64,000 nucleotides of DNA. Source: Solidesulfovibrio sp. GTDB lineage: Bacteria; Desulfobacterota; Desulfovibrionia; Desulfovibrionales; Desulfovibrionaceae. The notes under the pieces are model-generated. The model saw only the letters and a program-made list of their open reading frames with translations, did not search any database and was not told where the DNA came from. Below are positions 16,908 through 26,658 of this stretch, one piece after another. The stretch's first letter is position 1. The number at the start of each line of letters is the position of its first letter. The position numbers and the translations under genes were made by a program. The stretch spans positions 145,444 to 209,443 of the forward strand of contig NZ_JBCFBA010000006.1 of assembly GCF_038562415.1 (NCBI RefSeq). The letters run 5' to 3'.

Positions 16908-18258
16908 AACGGTTCCGGGGTCGGCCAACGCGAACTGTTCGGCGCCGAGTATGCCATGCGCATCTGGCTCGATCCGGACAAACTCTTTCAGTATTCGTTG
17001 ACAGTCGGCGACGTGACCAGCGCCGTGGCCGCCCAGAACATCCAGGTTTCCACCGGCGAGTTGGGCGGTCTGCCCGCCCACAAAGGGCAACGTCTCAATG
17101 CCACCATCATCGGCCCAAGCCGCATGGAATCGGTGGGGGAAGTCGTGAAGACGTTGCTTGAAGCCATCGTGCTCGTCTTCCTCGTCATGTTCGTTTTCTT
17201 GCAGAACTTCCGGGCCACGCTCATTCCCACCATAGCCGTCCCCGTCGTCCTGTATGGCGGGCGGAGACCCTCGTCTGGTGGCGGTGCGTCCCAACGGTCT
17301 GGACGATGCGCCGCAGTACCGGCTGCGCATCGACCGTGAAAAAGCCCGCGCCCTTGGCGTGTCGATCAGCGACGTGAACGATACCCTCCCGGGGGCGTTT
17401 GGTTCGCTGTATATCAATCAGTTCACGCGGGGCGGCCGGGTCAAGCAGGTCTACGTTCAGGGCGAGGCCGATGCCCGCATGCTCCCGTCGGATTTGTCCA
17501 AGTGGTACGCGCGCAACACCTCGGGCAGCATGGTGCCGTTCGATGCGTTTCTCACAGGAAGCTGGACCCTGGGACCGCAGAAGGTGGAAGGCTACAACGG
17601 CCTGACTTCTTGTGAAATTCTCGGCTCTTCCGCACCCGGCGTCAGTACGGGCGAAGCCATGGCGGCTATGGAAGAACTGGCCGCCAAATTGCCGCGCGGC
17701 ATACGTCTCGAGTGGACCGGGCTGTCGTTTGAGAAAAAGAAGGCCGGAAGTCAGACCGGTCCCCTATACGCCATCTCCCTCGTCCTGATTCTCTTGTGTC
17801 TGGCGGCGCTGTATGAAAGCTGGCCGATCCCGTTCGCCGTTCTTCTGGTGGTGCCCCTTGGCGTCATAGGCACTATTGCCGCCACACTTATGCGCGGTTT
17901 GGACAACGGCATCTATTTTCAGGTTGGGCTACTGACCACCGTCGGTCTGGCCGTAAAAAATGCCATCTTGATCGTCGCATTCGCCAAGGACTTCTACGAT
18001 TCCGGAATGCCGCTGACGCAGGCCGCCCTCAAAGCGGCTCGGGAACGGTTGCGTCCCATCCTGATGACCTCCATAGCCTTCATTCTTGGAACGCTCCCCT
18101 TGGCCGTGGCCACGGGAGCAGGGGCCGGGAGCCGTATCGCCATCGGAATCGCCGTTGTCGGCGGCATGATCAGTTCCACGGTACTGGCAGTCTTTTTCGT
18201 GCCGGTATTTTTTGTTGTCGTGCTGCGATTGTTTCGGGCAAAGCCTCGGACGGCGTAA
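16908..18258 (+). pseudogene. RND multidrug efflux pump (AcrB/MexB family), internally deleted
   Basis: The first part (GVGQRELFGAEYAMRIWLDP ... VSTGELGGLPA) matches the porter domain of AcrB-type pumps. It then jumps directly to a transmembrane stretch (EAIVLVFLVMFVFLQNFRAT) that should lie about 90 residues later. A second jump and frame change near 17255 leads to the C-terminal half ([20 protein letters not shown] to the final helices, with [20 protein letters not shown]). The N-terminus and roughly residues 375-700 of the family are gone. The last 334 codons are open but could not make a pump. No adaptor or outer-membrane partner is nearby. Confidence 0.8.
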
Positions 18259-18272
18259 AGTAAAAATGAGCA

Positions 18273-18332
18273 ATACTCCATTAGGTGCTGTCCCAGCCAA
18301 TCGTAACGCACGGTTCGGTTGTAGCGTTCCAC
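18273..18332 (-). pseudogene. IS3-family OrfB fragment
   Basis: A 20-codon piece on the minus strand reads VERYNRTVRYDWLGQHLMEY, a hallmark of the C-terminal catalytic region of IS3-family transposases. It is isolated on both sides, directly after the RND pseudogene. Confidence 0.6.
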
Positions 18333-18466
18333 ATAGAGGCGTTTTGCTGCGGCGGACATGTTCGAATTCACTGAGGCACCATGCCAACTCCCCATGGGGC
18401 TCAGATGAACGTCTTTGATCATTGCTCTCCTGCTCCCCTTCGAGGCTTTGGCGCGCCTGCCAACGA

Positions 18467-18805
18467 TCATGTGGTGTGACAGCCAACGCAGCTATCAAGG
18501 TGGCGAGCATAGAACACAACGCCAACACGTTCAATGTGATCGCGTAACTGGACGTGGTTCAACTGACTGAATACCGAAAGATCAATACTATAGGGCAGAT
18601 CAAGCTCATCAAGTTCATCGAGAATCCGGTTCTTTTGCTCCAGGGAAATTTCGTTGCCGTAAAGGGTCAAATCAATATCCGAACCTGGCTTGTACGTACC
18701 CTTGGCCCGTGAGCCATAAAGCACCACCTTTTCAACCTCTGGGTGCGTTGCGAAAACCGAGGTGATCTTTTCTATTGTTTGCTCGCTGAGCCCGAATTTC
18801 ATCAT
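18467..18805 (-). CDS. mntA: MntA-like nucleotidyltransferase antitoxin (copy 1)
   Basis: 112 residues of a minimal nucleotidyltransferase. The catalytic pattern GS-x10-DxD is intact (GSRAKGTYKPGSDIDL). In characterised HepT/MntA pairs this protein transfers AMP groups to the HepT toxin and neutralises it. Its ATG overlaps the stop of the hepT-like gene upstream by four bases. The last ten residues (DSCVGCHTT) differ from the second copy in this window and run into the edge of the scar zone, so the natural C-terminus may have been replaced. Confidence 0.82.
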   Translation of the reverse strand: MMKFGLSEQTIEKITSVFATHPEVEKVVLYGSRAKGTYKPGSDIDLTLYGNEISLEQKNRILDELDELDLPYSIDLSVFSQLNHVQLRDHIERVGVVFYARHLDSCVGCHTT

Positions 18806-19227
18806 TCGTTTCCAGATTGTTCGTAGAGACTACTGAATCTTTTTGACATCTTCAGAAAAGCCGGATGATGTTTCTCCAGGATTCTCTTGATGATGTCTTG
18901 GGCCGTCCCCTGATCGTAGGTGTGAGAGGAAAGATTTCTGTCCCGGATCATCGTCATCCATGTGTCGCCATCTTCAATCAATCCATTCTTGAACGCCTCG
19001 CGAACGGCCCCTCTTGAACCGACGATGTCCCTGATGCCTTGGTACTCAAGGTAATCCTTCAAGACATTCCAGGCTAGTTCGTGCGTGAATTCAAAAGACT
19101 GAATCACTCCCTGCTCTTCCAGCACCGAGAGTGTCCGTTTTTGAGCCAGTTCCACGGCGTCGGAAAGCGTCTGGAGCGCTTTCAAGTAGTTGTTAAACCG
19201 CTGTTTCCAGCGAATGTCTTCCGGCAT
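18802..19227 (-). CDS. hepT: HepT-like HEPN ribonuclease toxin (copy 1)
   Basis: 141 residues from the ATG at 19227, with GGGAG upstream; an in-frame start seven codons earlier lacks one. It is a helical HEPN protein with the active-site motif Rx4HxY (RNLSSHTY) intact. HEPN toxins of this family cut RNA and are held inactive by the paired nucleotidyltransferase. It is the first gene of the pair and is translationally coupled to it. A close paralogous pair sits at 44.3-45.0 kb; by eye the HepT proteins are roughly four-fifths identical. Confidence 0.82.
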   Translation of the reverse strand: MPEDIRWKQRFNNYLKALQTLSDAVELAQKRTLSVLEEQGVIQSFEFTHELAWNVLKDYLEYQGIRDIVGSRGAVREAFKNGLIEDGDTWMTMIRDRNLSSHTYDQGTAQDIIKRILEKHHPAFLKMSKRFSSLYEQSGNE

Positions 19228-19489
19228 CCCTGATCTCCCTGATCCCACCGAGAATCATGCGCTGGGGTTGGCACATCGGCACATTCCACAGATGAAAGGC
19301 AGATTCTCTCCCTAAATAGGCCTCAATGACCGAGGCCACGCGAACTGAGAGGGAAGACATGGTTAACATACTACCCCTTGGATATCCTGTCGAACCGCCG
19401 TTTACAAGGGCCTGTGATCGAAGCTTGTAAGAAGCTTCCAAGGTACCGCTTCTTCGAGCGGCTTGCGAGAGTCAATGCATCCTGCTGCC
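19228..19489. other. Short gap with no gene
   Basis: No supportable coding or structural feature. It separates the toxin gene from the decayed SWIM-like gene. Confidence 0.4.
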
Positions 19490-20250
19490 CCTGCCGCCAA
19501 ATGCCGTGCAGGGTCAAGGCTTATGATTATCCTTCATGCCGCCCAATCCGATGTCGGGTTGCTCCTCTGGGGGGAAGCGCCCTTTGATGCCGCCGCCGGC
19601 CCCAGCCCTTCGAAGGAAAAAAAACTCCTCCACGTCCGTCGCCCTGTGCCGTTCGCGCAAAAGCACTTGATGCGCGGCTTAAAAAACGATTTCCCTTGGC
19701 CAAGGCTGCAGCATTGCCCATTGATGCCGCAGCTTGTCTGCCCTCCGATGGGAAAGCCCCCCTTCCCTCAAGCCCTCTTCTGGGGGATACGGAAGCGCTC
19801 ACATCGACCACGACCTTGGCCCCGTGGGTGATCCCTGCGTTGCTTCTCGACCGAGATCCGTTTTTGCTTTTTAAGCTCAGGGGGATGACGCGGGCGGGTC
19901 TGATTGAGATGCTACAGGACGTACAGGTGGAAGATGATGCGCCTTAGGCCGAGGCGCATGCGCAAAAGTCAGGCAGCGCGAGTAGTGCACGTGAACCGCT
20001 GCCCGTCGATTGCGGCGCGTTCTGGGACCAAGGAGCACAAGAGGACTTGGCGCTGGGGGAAGTATCCGTGCCGGCGGTTAAAGCGTCGTTAGTCTACCGG
20101 CTGGGCGCATTTCCATTTTGGCGGGGTCAGGAGGAATTTTTACCGGCACTTGAGGCGTTGTATGAGGCGGCATCAAAAAGGGGGCTGGCGGCGCCTGTGG
20201 CGCGGCAGCCAACGATCAAGCGGCAAGGCAGCAAGTTACAGCAATGCGAA
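19490..20250 (+). pseudogene. Decayed SWIM zinc-finger type protein
   Basis: Pieces of one protein can be followed through disruptions. CPCRQMPCR near 19490 resembles the CxC...C part of a SWIM finger, and VGLLLWGEAPFDAA follows in another frame. After an A8 run near 19615 the frame shifts to LGDTEALTSTTTLAPWVIPA and LRGMTRAGLIEMLQDVQVED. An amber stop sits at 19945-19947, beyond which the same frame continues as YRLGAFPFWRGQEEFLPAL, a C-terminal pattern I recall from SWIM zinc-finger proteins. The family assignment is tentative; that the gene is broken is clear. Confidence 0.45.
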
Positions 20251-20372
20251 CGTCTGTTCCAGACTAGGCATAAGCTCAAGAAACCTCACCATATTGAATT
20301 CATTAAATTTAAATTGCTTTGTTGCATGATTAAGATTATTTTCGTTTTAAATATAATGGAGCACATGTATCC

Positions 20373-21923
20373 ATGCCAGCATTTTTCATATCGCGACGCC
20401 TTCCGGATTTTTCCTGGAATCAATGGCTGATCTGCGGAATAGCAGCTACAGGGTTTGCTTTTGATACGTATGAATTGTTGATGCTGCCCTTGATCGTAAA
20501 GCCGGCTCTTCTCGAACTCGGCGGAATTCAGCCTGGTTCACCTTCATATAGTCTCTGGTTCGGCCTGTTGTTCTATATACCAGCCTTGGCGGGTGGGTTA
20601 TTTGGTCTTCTGGGAGGGTACCTGACGGACTGCTTTGGACGAAAGAGAGTCTTGACCATAAGCATCCTTCTCTATGCCTTCGCCGCTTTTGTTGCCGGAT
20701 TCTCGATCTCCTTGCCGATGCTCCTGGTGTTACGCTGCCTTGTCTTCATCGGCGTCAGCGTGGAATTCGTGGCGGCGGTAGCCTGGCTCGCAGAACTTTT
20801 TCCCGAACAACAACGTGAGGGAATATTGGGGATAACGCAGGTTTTTTCTTCACTGGGGGGCGTTATGGTCGCCGTGGCCAACGGCATCGTGACAGCCTGG
20901 TCCACAAACAGCCCCGCCCCGCTCTTGCTCGGTTTCCATCTTCCGGCCCTGCAATTGCCGGCCATTGCTACACCCCCTGTCCTCGACCTGTTTGGCTCCA
21001 TTGCCAACCCGCACGCGCATTGGCGCTACACGCTGATGTCCGGCCTCATTCCGGCTATTCCGTTGCTTCTGGTCAGGCCGTTTCTCCCGGAATCGCCACT
21101 GTGGATGGAGAAACGGAAAACGGGACAGCTGCAACGTCCAAATATCACTGAACTTTTCAACCAGAGTCTACGCAAGACCACCATTGTCGTCACCCTGATG
21201 TTCATGCTGAGCTACGCGGCATTTTATGGCGCCATCGCGCAGGTAACACAGATCATACCCGGTCTGCCGGAGGTGCAGGCGGATGTCGCCGCCGCGTTGC
21301 GGCAACGATTGCCGGATTCCCTGCGGGACAAATTCGTCGCGCAATGGCGTGGCGCGGGAAAAACCGGAGCGGAAACAGCGCAGTTGCTCAGAGCCGAAGA
21401 GCGCCGCATCGCTTCGGCTGTCGAACAGGCGCACGCCGCGCAGATAATGAAGGCCCCGGAATTCGGTGGTCTCCTGGGGCGTTTTGCCCTGGCCGCCCTG
21501 GCCGTCATTGTGGTCAGTCGGCGACGACTGCTGCGCATGTTCCTCCTGCCGGGCCTTGTCGTGATGCCTCTGACATTCGCCTGGGCCGGGGTGACCAGCA
21601 TCTCCTGGCTGGAATACGGCATTTTCCTGGCTGGATTCCTGACCGTTGGCCAATTCAGCTTTTGGGGCAACTATCTGCCCCAGGCGTTTCCGCTCCATTT
21701 GCGGGGCACAGGGGAAAGCTTCGCCGCCAACATCGGCGGGCGCATGATCGGCACATCCTTCGCCGCCCTCACGCAGTGGATTGCCTATTGGCTGCCGGGA
21801 AGCGCCTCGAATCCCACCAGGATCGCTTATGCGGCTGCCGCAATAGCCTTCTCCTGCTATCTCCTCAACATCGTAGCCTCTTTTTGGCTGCCGGAACCAG
21901 GTGTCCGTGACCTGTCAAAATGA
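20373..21923 (+). CDS. MFS transporter, metabolite:proton symporter type
   Basis: 516 residues with about twelve membrane helices. The cytoplasmic loop between helices 2 and 3 carries a GGYLTDCFGRKR motif typical of the major facilitator superfamily. There is an unusually long central hydrophilic region (residues about 300-370, rich in A, R and E), and a motif near the end (GNYLPQAFPLHLRGTGESFA) resembles sugar/organic-acid carriers. Preceding DNA is AT-rich. It converges on the acyl-CoA ligase gene, 47 bases away. The substrate is not evident. Confidence 0.75.
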   Translation: MPAFFISRRLPDFSWNQWLICGIAATGFAFDTYELLMLPLIVKPALLELGGIQPGSPSYSLWFGLLFYIPALAGGLFGLLGGYLTDCFGRKRVLTISILLYAFAAFVAGFSISLPMLLVLRCLVFIGVSVEFVAAVAWLAELFPEQQREGILGITQVFSSLGGVMVAVANGIVTAWSTNSPAPLLLGFHLPALQLPAIATPPVLDLFGSIANPHAHWRYTLMSGLIPAIPLLLVRPFLPESPLWMEKRKTGQLQRPNITELFNQSLRKTTIVVTLMFMLSYAAFYGAIAQVTQIIPGLPEVQADVAAALRQRLPDSLRDKFVAQWRGAGKTGAETAQLLRAEERRIASAVEQAHAAQIMKAPEFGGLLGRFALAALAVIVVSRRRLLRMFLLPGLVVMPLTFAWAGVTSISWLEYGIFLAGFLTVGQFSFWGNYLPQAFPLHLRGTGESFAANIGGRMIGTSFAALTQWIAYWLPGSASNPTRIAYAAAAIAFSCYLLNIVASFWLPEPGVRDLSK

Positions 21924-21970
21924 AGCAGACTTGAGGTTTGCCACAAAACGGTCGCCCCTCCGCCTTGGCG

Positions 21971-23491
21971 TCAATTCGTCTGGCTCCTGGCCTGGGCAAT
22001 ACGGATAAGGCCTGCCCGGTCGACCTTGCCCCGTTGGGACAGGGGCCATTGGGCAATCCGGTGAAAGGACACCGGAATGGATTCGGGATCGACCCGGGCG
22101 GCCACCAAGGCGCGAAGGGTTGCCTCTCCAGGGTCGTCGCACGTCTGCTTGAGACAATAGAACGCCACGGGAACCTGGCCGGCGATGACGTCGGGCACGC
22201 CCACAAGGACAGCCTCCGCAACGGCGGGATGTTCGAGCAGCACATCCGTCACAAGCGCGGAAGCGACGTTGATGGCGTTGCGGACGATCACATCCTGGAC
22301 CCGGCCCCGGAACCAATAGTAGCCGTCTTCGTCCATGCAGACGAGGTCCTGGGTATCAAACCACCCCGAACCGATGGCTTGATGGGTACGCAACGTGTCG
22401 TTCCAATATCCAACCATCCAGTTTCTCGTACGCACCAGCAGGCGGCCGGTTTCTCCCTGTTTGACATCGCGTCCGGCCGCATCCACCAGACGCGTGTCAA
22501 CGCCGCAAAGGGGCTTGCCCATGGCCCCCATTTTCCGAGGACCATTGAGGGGATGGGCGACGACGAGCCCGGTCTCCGTCAACCCGTACAGATTGAGCAT
22601 GGGCTTTCCCGTCGTCTGCTCCGCCTTTCGAACCAATTCTGGCTCTGGATGATCCCCCGTCGTTATCCAGAACCTGACGTGGGAATGGTCAACCGAGGCG
22701 GCCGGGTGTTCGAAAAGCCGGCGGGCCAAGGCGGGCATAACGACGGTGTATGTCGGTCGCATCTGGGCGTAGCGCTTCCAAAACATGTCGCTGTCCGGCT
22801 GCCCGGCCAGGACTACGGTCCCCCCGACGCGCAACATGGCCAACAACTGATAGACGAGACAGGGTGTTCGCATGGGGGAAAACACCAGGAGCGTTTTGTC
22901 CTTGTCCGTCAGCATCAGTGTGTTGACGAGGTGTTCAGCCCGCTCCACAAGACGAGCTTGCGTGTGCACTATCCCTTTGGGGCGTCCGGTCGTGCCGGAG
23001 CTGAAAACGAGCAATCCGAGGGGATCCTTGCAGAGGGTGTTTCCTTTTGGGGAATTATTCGGCTCAAGGCCCATGAGATGGGCATAATCCGTGCTCCCGG
23101 GGGCTTGCCCTGCCGTGAGGACAACAGCCTCAACTTGCGTGAGCGACGCCTCAGGCAAGGTCGAAAGCAACGAATGGTCCGTCACGAGAGCTTTTGGACA
23201 GGCATCTGACAAATATAACCCATGCAATGAAGGAGGAGCATCAAGCGGCAAGGGGACAACAATCAATGAAGCGCGGCTTGCGGCGAGAAACGCCATGACG
23301 AGTTCAATACCGCTTGGAAGCAATAAAGCGATCCTGTCACCAGATTGCAGCCCTAAAGCACAAAAACCAGCCGCCAACCGATCCACATCCATGGCAAGGC
23401 GGCGATACGTCACTTCCTGTTCGTCGGTGGCCACAGCGATGTGGTCAGGCATGAGGGCGGCGGTGCGCTCAACGATATCCCAGATCAGCAT
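21971..23491 (-). CDS. AMP-dependent acyl-CoA synthetase/ligase (ANL superfamily)
   Basis: 506 residues from the ATG at 23491, with GGGAGG six bases upstream. The P-loop is LLVFSSGTTGRPKG, the A5 motif NLYGLTETG and the hinge region GYYWFRGRVQDVI. The C-terminal catalytic lysine lies in SQRGKVDRAGL. The enzyme activates a carboxylic acid as an adenylate and normally passes it to CoA. It could act on the acid made by the aldehyde oxidoreductase 10 kb away, but nothing in the sequence proves that link. Two inverted repeats lie in the leader upstream. Confidence 0.82.
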   Translation of the reverse strand: MLIWDIVERTAALMPDHIAVATDEQEVTYRRLAMDVDRLAAGFCALGLQSGDRIALLLPSGIELVMAFLAASRASLIVVPLPLDAPPSLHGLYLSDACPKALVTDHSLLSTLPEASLTQVEAVVLTAGQAPGSTDYAHLMGLEPNNSPKGNTLCKDPLGLLVFSSGTTGRPKGIVHTQARLVERAEHLVNTLMLTDKDKTLLVFSPMRTPCLVYQLLAMLRVGGTVVLAGQPDSDMFWKRYAQMRPTYTVVMPALARRLFEHPAASVDHSHVRFWITTGDHPEPELVRKAEQTTGKPMLNLYGLTETGLVVAHPLNGPRKMGAMGKPLCGVDTRLVDAAGRDVKQGETGRLLVRTRNWMVGYWNDTLRTHQAIGSGWFDTQDLVCMDEDGYYWFRGRVQDVIVRNAINVASALVTDVLLEHPAVAEAVLVGVPDVIAGQVPVAFYCLKQTCDDPGEATLRALVAARVDPESIPVSFHRIAQWPLSQRGKVDRAGLIRIAQARSQTN

Positions 23492-23523
23492 GCCAACCTC
23501 CCAAACGCTCAAAGGAGAATTGA

Positions 23524-23560
23524 AGGGAACTTGTACACGACAAACCATGGCAAGTTCCCT
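23524..23560. promoter_or_regulatory. Perfect 10-bp inverted repeat in the ligase leader
   Basis: AGGGAACTTG and CAAGTTCCCT flank a 17-base spacer, 33-69 bases ahead of the ligase start. It could form an RNA hairpin that affects translation or serve as an operator. Confidence 0.45.
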
Positions 23561-23561
23561 G

Positions 23562-23600
23562 CTTTTCGAAGTGCATAGATGAAAAATGCACGTCGAAGAC
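23562..23600. promoter_or_regulatory. Imperfect inverted repeat, possible operator
   Basis: Arms CTTTTCGAAGTGCAT and ATGCACGTCGAAGAC are complementary at 12 of 15 positions around a 9-base centre. It lies where a promoter for the ligase gene would be expected. Confidence 0.4.
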
Positions 23601-23650
23601 TTTTCGCAGTAGCCAAGGCCAAAAGCCTCGTCAACCCCAAAGCCGCCTAA

Positions 23651-24154
23651 CTAGTTGTCATATTGGCCAATCGGATCCTTCTTGAGATTCTTGGCAAGCT
23701 GCGCACGCAATTTTGTACTATACGTTGCGCTTTTAACCTCGCGAGTGCGGTCATTGCATTTTATCTTAAGTTTTATATCATCAGACACATTGGCGCTATA
23801 TACAGTCCAGACTCCATGTTTCTTGATCTTTACATCAGGGCCAAAGCTAGCCCTCATTCTATTCAAAGTGTCTTGTTTGTTTCTGTCGGATACCCGGATT
23901 ATTCTGGCATAATACTGCCCATCGACAAAAGCATAGGAGATGGCCGGACATGCGTCTTTATGTACCTGAAGGCGACAATTTCCAACATAGTTATAATATG
24001 AAATGCCATCCGCTTGTTTGTACAGAACAAAATTTCCATCATCTATGTCTGTAAGCTTCACGCCAAAATCGAGCTTGGTACAATCAAACGCGTAAGAGAT
24101 GTTACAAGTGCAAATTGACAAAAGAAATAGACAGACAATGACAACCACTCGCAT
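23651..24154 (-). CDS. Secreted protein of unknown function
   Basis: 167 residues with a classic signal peptide (VVVIVCLFLLSICTCNISYA, cut before FDC) and an AAGGAG ribosome site. The mature part has four to five cysteines, including VGNCRLQVHKDACP and LKIKCNDRTREV, suggesting disulfides in the periplasm. No family is recognised. GC content is lower than that of the ligase gene next to it, so it may belong to the accessory DNA. Confidence 0.6.
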   Translation of the reverse strand: MRVVVIVCLFLLSICTCNISYAFDCTKLDFGVKLTDIDDGNFVLYKQADGISYYNYVGNCRLQVHKDACPAISYAFVDGQYYARIIRVSDRNKQDTLNRMRASFGPDVKIKKHGVWTVYSANVSDDIKLKIKCNDRTREVKSATYSTKLRAQLAKNLKKDPIGQYDN

Positions 24155-24270
24155 AGCATTCTCCTTTTTAGCAATTTAGACTTTATTGAATAAAATTCTA
24201 CGCATGAGTAATATCGCTCACAGTGCCAAGCACTGTCAAGCGAGAAGTATATGGCAGGTGCTTGAAGCCC

Positions 24271-24379
24271 TTTCAAGCGATCCCCCTTTAAAACAGTCGG
24301 AATTTACTTTAATTTATCAAATAAAAACAAATAGATAGCTATTTTTAGAAAAATGGAGAGGGGATCGTTGGAATTTCAG
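24271..24379. repeat. Dispersed 108-bp element, copy A
   Basis: This block, from TTTCAAGCGATCCCCC to GGGGATCGTTGGAATTTCAG, reappears at 51366-51473 with about 90% identity by eye. The ends carry inverted GCGATCCCC/GGGGATCGT. It has no coding content. It could be the left-over end of an insertion sequence or a MITE-like element. Confidence 0.7.
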
Positions 24380-24431
24380 ACCAGAAAATCCATCCCGGAC
24401 ACACCAGCGCAGTGTTGGCGCGCGTTGGCGC

Positions 24432-24789
24432 TTAGGCAAAGAAAAAGGGGAGGATTACCCAGCCAACGGGCAGCCAACACGTCTGCGGCTCGCTGTACCC
24501 CTTGTCCGCGTAGACGCTCTCGCCAGCCCTGATTCCGACTTCGTCCAACACGGTGACGAATTCTTCCGTATCGGACCGATCGGCCGGCGTGGCATGCCCG
24601 CCGCGCACAAAACCATCCCGACTGTCCGTGGCGGCATGGATCTTGTAACCATTACGCCCAATTGCCTTTGCGCAGCCAGGCCGCGTCGGCATCGTCAGAG
24701 GAGCTGATCGTCACATCCGGCGCGTCACCGGACCCTTCCTCGCGATTCTCGGGCAGCACGTCGAACTCCTTGAGCGGACGACGTGCGCA
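24432..24789 (-). pseudogene. IS5-type transposase remnant
   Basis: Two frames of one transposase are visible. Residues like PDVTISSSDDADAAWLRKG lie in one, and GYKIHAATDSRDGFVRGG to VYADKGYS in the other, joined by a frameshift near 24660. The catalytic region after ADKGYS is missing and replaced by unrelated codons. N-terminal parts are absent too. Confidence 0.7.
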
Positions 24790-25270
24790 AGAAACGACGC
24801 GGGCAGCCTTGGGCTGCCGAAACGCCGACGTTCCTCGGCTAGTTCCCGCAACCGGACGCGCAGGTCGGCGTCGCAATCTGGGCCAGGCGCTCGCCGGTCC
24901 GTCCGACGGTTCATCTCCATCAACTGGCAGGCCCGCCGCTCGGAATAACCATGCGCATAAACGGCATGACGCACGGCCAAGCGGCGTTCGGCGGGCTCTA
25001 CGCGTTTTTTCCAAGGACCTCCTTGAAAACCTGGATGCCCAAGGATTGGTCGGCCACAGGCCGTTTAACACGCAGGTTTTACTCCCCAAGTTCTCGCAGT
25101 CGACGTGCCTCGGTCACTTCCAATCCGCCGAATTTGCTCTGCCATTTGTAAAACGTCGCGTCGGCGATCCCATGCTGACGGCACACAGCGGCAACCGTCA
25201 TGCCTGCCTCGACTTGCTTTAAAATACTGATGATTTGCTTCTCGCTGAAACGGCTCCTCCTCATGACCAC
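24790..25270 (-). pseudogene. IS3-family element remnant (OrfA start and OrfB start)
   Basis: From 25270 the frame reads RSRFSEKQIISILKQVEAG and HGIADATFYKWQSKFGG, an OrfA start that stops early at RRLRELGE. In another frame RACQLMEMNRRTDRR and LRELAEERRRFGSPRL mark the start of OrfB. The catalytic part is absent and the piece abuts the IS5 remnant, so two dead elements are fused here. Confidence 0.7.
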
Positions 25271-25525
25271 GACCTCCTTGGCCGAATCACGAACTTTTTA
25301 CTGGAATACCTTTTGGGGGAAAGATCATCAGCAGGTTGCAGAACCCCCCTCCAAAAACTTGTGCACACAACAAAATGCGATCCCGGCTATTGGCGATTCC
25401 AGGCCGTTTCCAGGGAGGAAGAGGCTGCCCGCCACAATTATGTTGTAGCAAGTCGCATGGAAGATTCCTGGTCAAAAATGCTTTTCGATAAGGAATTAGG
25501 TGTGTTTTGAAGCAACGATGGCCGG
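25271..25525. other. Upstream region of the formamidase operon
   Basis: No gene. Two short inverted repeats with related half-sites are present, TTGTGCACACAA near 25360 and ACAATTATGTTGT near 25436. They lie 90-170 bases before the sigma-54 promoter, so they are candidate activator sites. Confidence 0.35.
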
Positions 25526-25541
25526 TGGCATGATTATGGCT
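25526..25541 (+). promoter_or_regulatory. Sigma-54 promoter of the formamidase operon
   Basis: TGGCATGATTATGGCT matches TGGCAYR-N4-TTGCW with correct GG/GC spacing and one deviation (TGGC for TTGC). The expected start site is near 25553, about 75 bases before the amiF start codon. The NtrC-like regulator at 33.9 kb is a natural candidate activator. Confidence 0.65.
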
Positions 25542-25626
25542 ATAGCCTGCACAGAAGAGGTTGGACAGGTCAGTTACATTCAATGCATTGCAACCTCAAA
25601 ATGCCATCGTACAAAGGAGAAATCGT

Positions 25627-26631
25627 ATGGGAAGCATCGGTAGCGTGAGTCGTCCTACGGAAGGCATGTTGATGGGCTTGATCCAGTATCCCGTTCCTGT
25701 CGTCAACTCCAAGCGCGACATCGAAGCCAGCATCGACAGAATCTGCGAAGCGACAGCCAATACAAAGGCTGGCTATCCTGGAATGGACCTCATCGTATGG
25801 CCAGAGTACAGCACCCAGGGTCTTAACACGAAAAAGTGGGTGACTGAAGAGTTCCTGCTCGACGTGCCCGGCCCCGTCACGGAAAAGTACGCCCAGACCT
25901 GCAAGGAAAACGACATTTGGGGCGTCTTCTCCCTCATGGAGCGCAATCCCGATCCCTCCAAGATGCCCTACAACACGGCCATCATCATCAACAACAAGGG
26001 CGAAATCGTCCTCAAGTACCGCAAGCTCAATCCCTGGGTGCCGGTGGAGCCCTGGCTGCCCGGCGACCTCGGTCAGCCCGTGTGCGACGGCCCCGGCGGC
26101 AGCAAGCTGTCCCTGTGCATCTGCCATGACGGCATGTTCCCCGAACAGGCCCGCGAAGCCGCCTACAAGGGCTGCAACGTCTACATCCGCATCTCCGGGT
26201 ACAGCACCCAGGTCAACGACCAGTGGATCCTGACCAACCGCTCCAACGCCTGGCACAACCTGATGTACACCGCGGCCGTCAACCTGGCCGGCTACGATGG
26301 CGTCTTCTACTACTTCGGCGAAGGCCAGATCACCAACTTCGACGGCACCACCCTCGTCCAGGGCCATCGTAATCCCTGGGAAATCGTGACCGGCGAAGTC
26401 TATCCGAAGATGGCCGACCAGGCCCGCACCGACTGGGCTCTGGAAAACAACATCTTCAACGTCGGAACCCGCGGCTACGTGGCCGTTCCCGGCGGCGTCA
26501 AGGAATGCCCCTACACCTGGATCAAGGACTTCGCCAAGGGCGAGTACCACCTGCCCTGGGAAGACAAGATCCGCGTCAAGGACGGCTCCTTCTACGGCTA
26601 TCCGACCAAGGGCGGCCGTTTCGGACTCTAG
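25627..26631 (+). CDS. amiF: Formamidase
   Basis: 334 residues from the ATG at 25627, with an AAAGGAG site. The start MGSIGSV and total length equal those of Helicobacter AmiF. The nitrilase-superfamily triad is in the AmiF positions: E60 (WPEYSTQ), K133 (KYRKLNPW) and C166 ([11 protein letters not shown]). The long conserved block [17 protein letters not shown] is also present. The enzyme splits formamide into formate and ammonia in the cytoplasm. Downstream genes (antiporter, FmdB, urea/amide channel) fit nitrogen scavenging from formamide and urea, with formate available to the organism as an electron donor. Confidence 0.95.
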   Translation: MGSIGSVSRPTEGMLMGLIQYPVPVVNSKRDIEASIDRICEATANTKAGYPGMDLIVWPEYSTQGLNTKKWVTEEFLLDVPGPVTEKYAQTCKENDIWGVFSLMERNPDPSKMPYNTAIIINNKGEIVLKYRKLNPWVPVEPWLPGDLGQPVCDGPGGSKLSLCICHDGMFPEQAREAAYKGCNVYIRISGYSTQVNDQWILTNRSNAWHNLMYTAAVNLAGYDGVFYYFGEGQITNFDGTTLVQGHRNPWEIVTGEVYPKMADQARTDWALENNIFNVGTRGYVAVPGGVKECPYTWIKDFAKGEYHLPWEDKIRVKDGSFYGYPTKGGRFGL

Positions 26632-26658
26632 AACGCGCATCCTGCAGACAGGTTGAAA

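Noticed and set aside
25570..26640. 356-codon minus-strand ORF
   Set aside because: Exact antisense of the formamidase gene.
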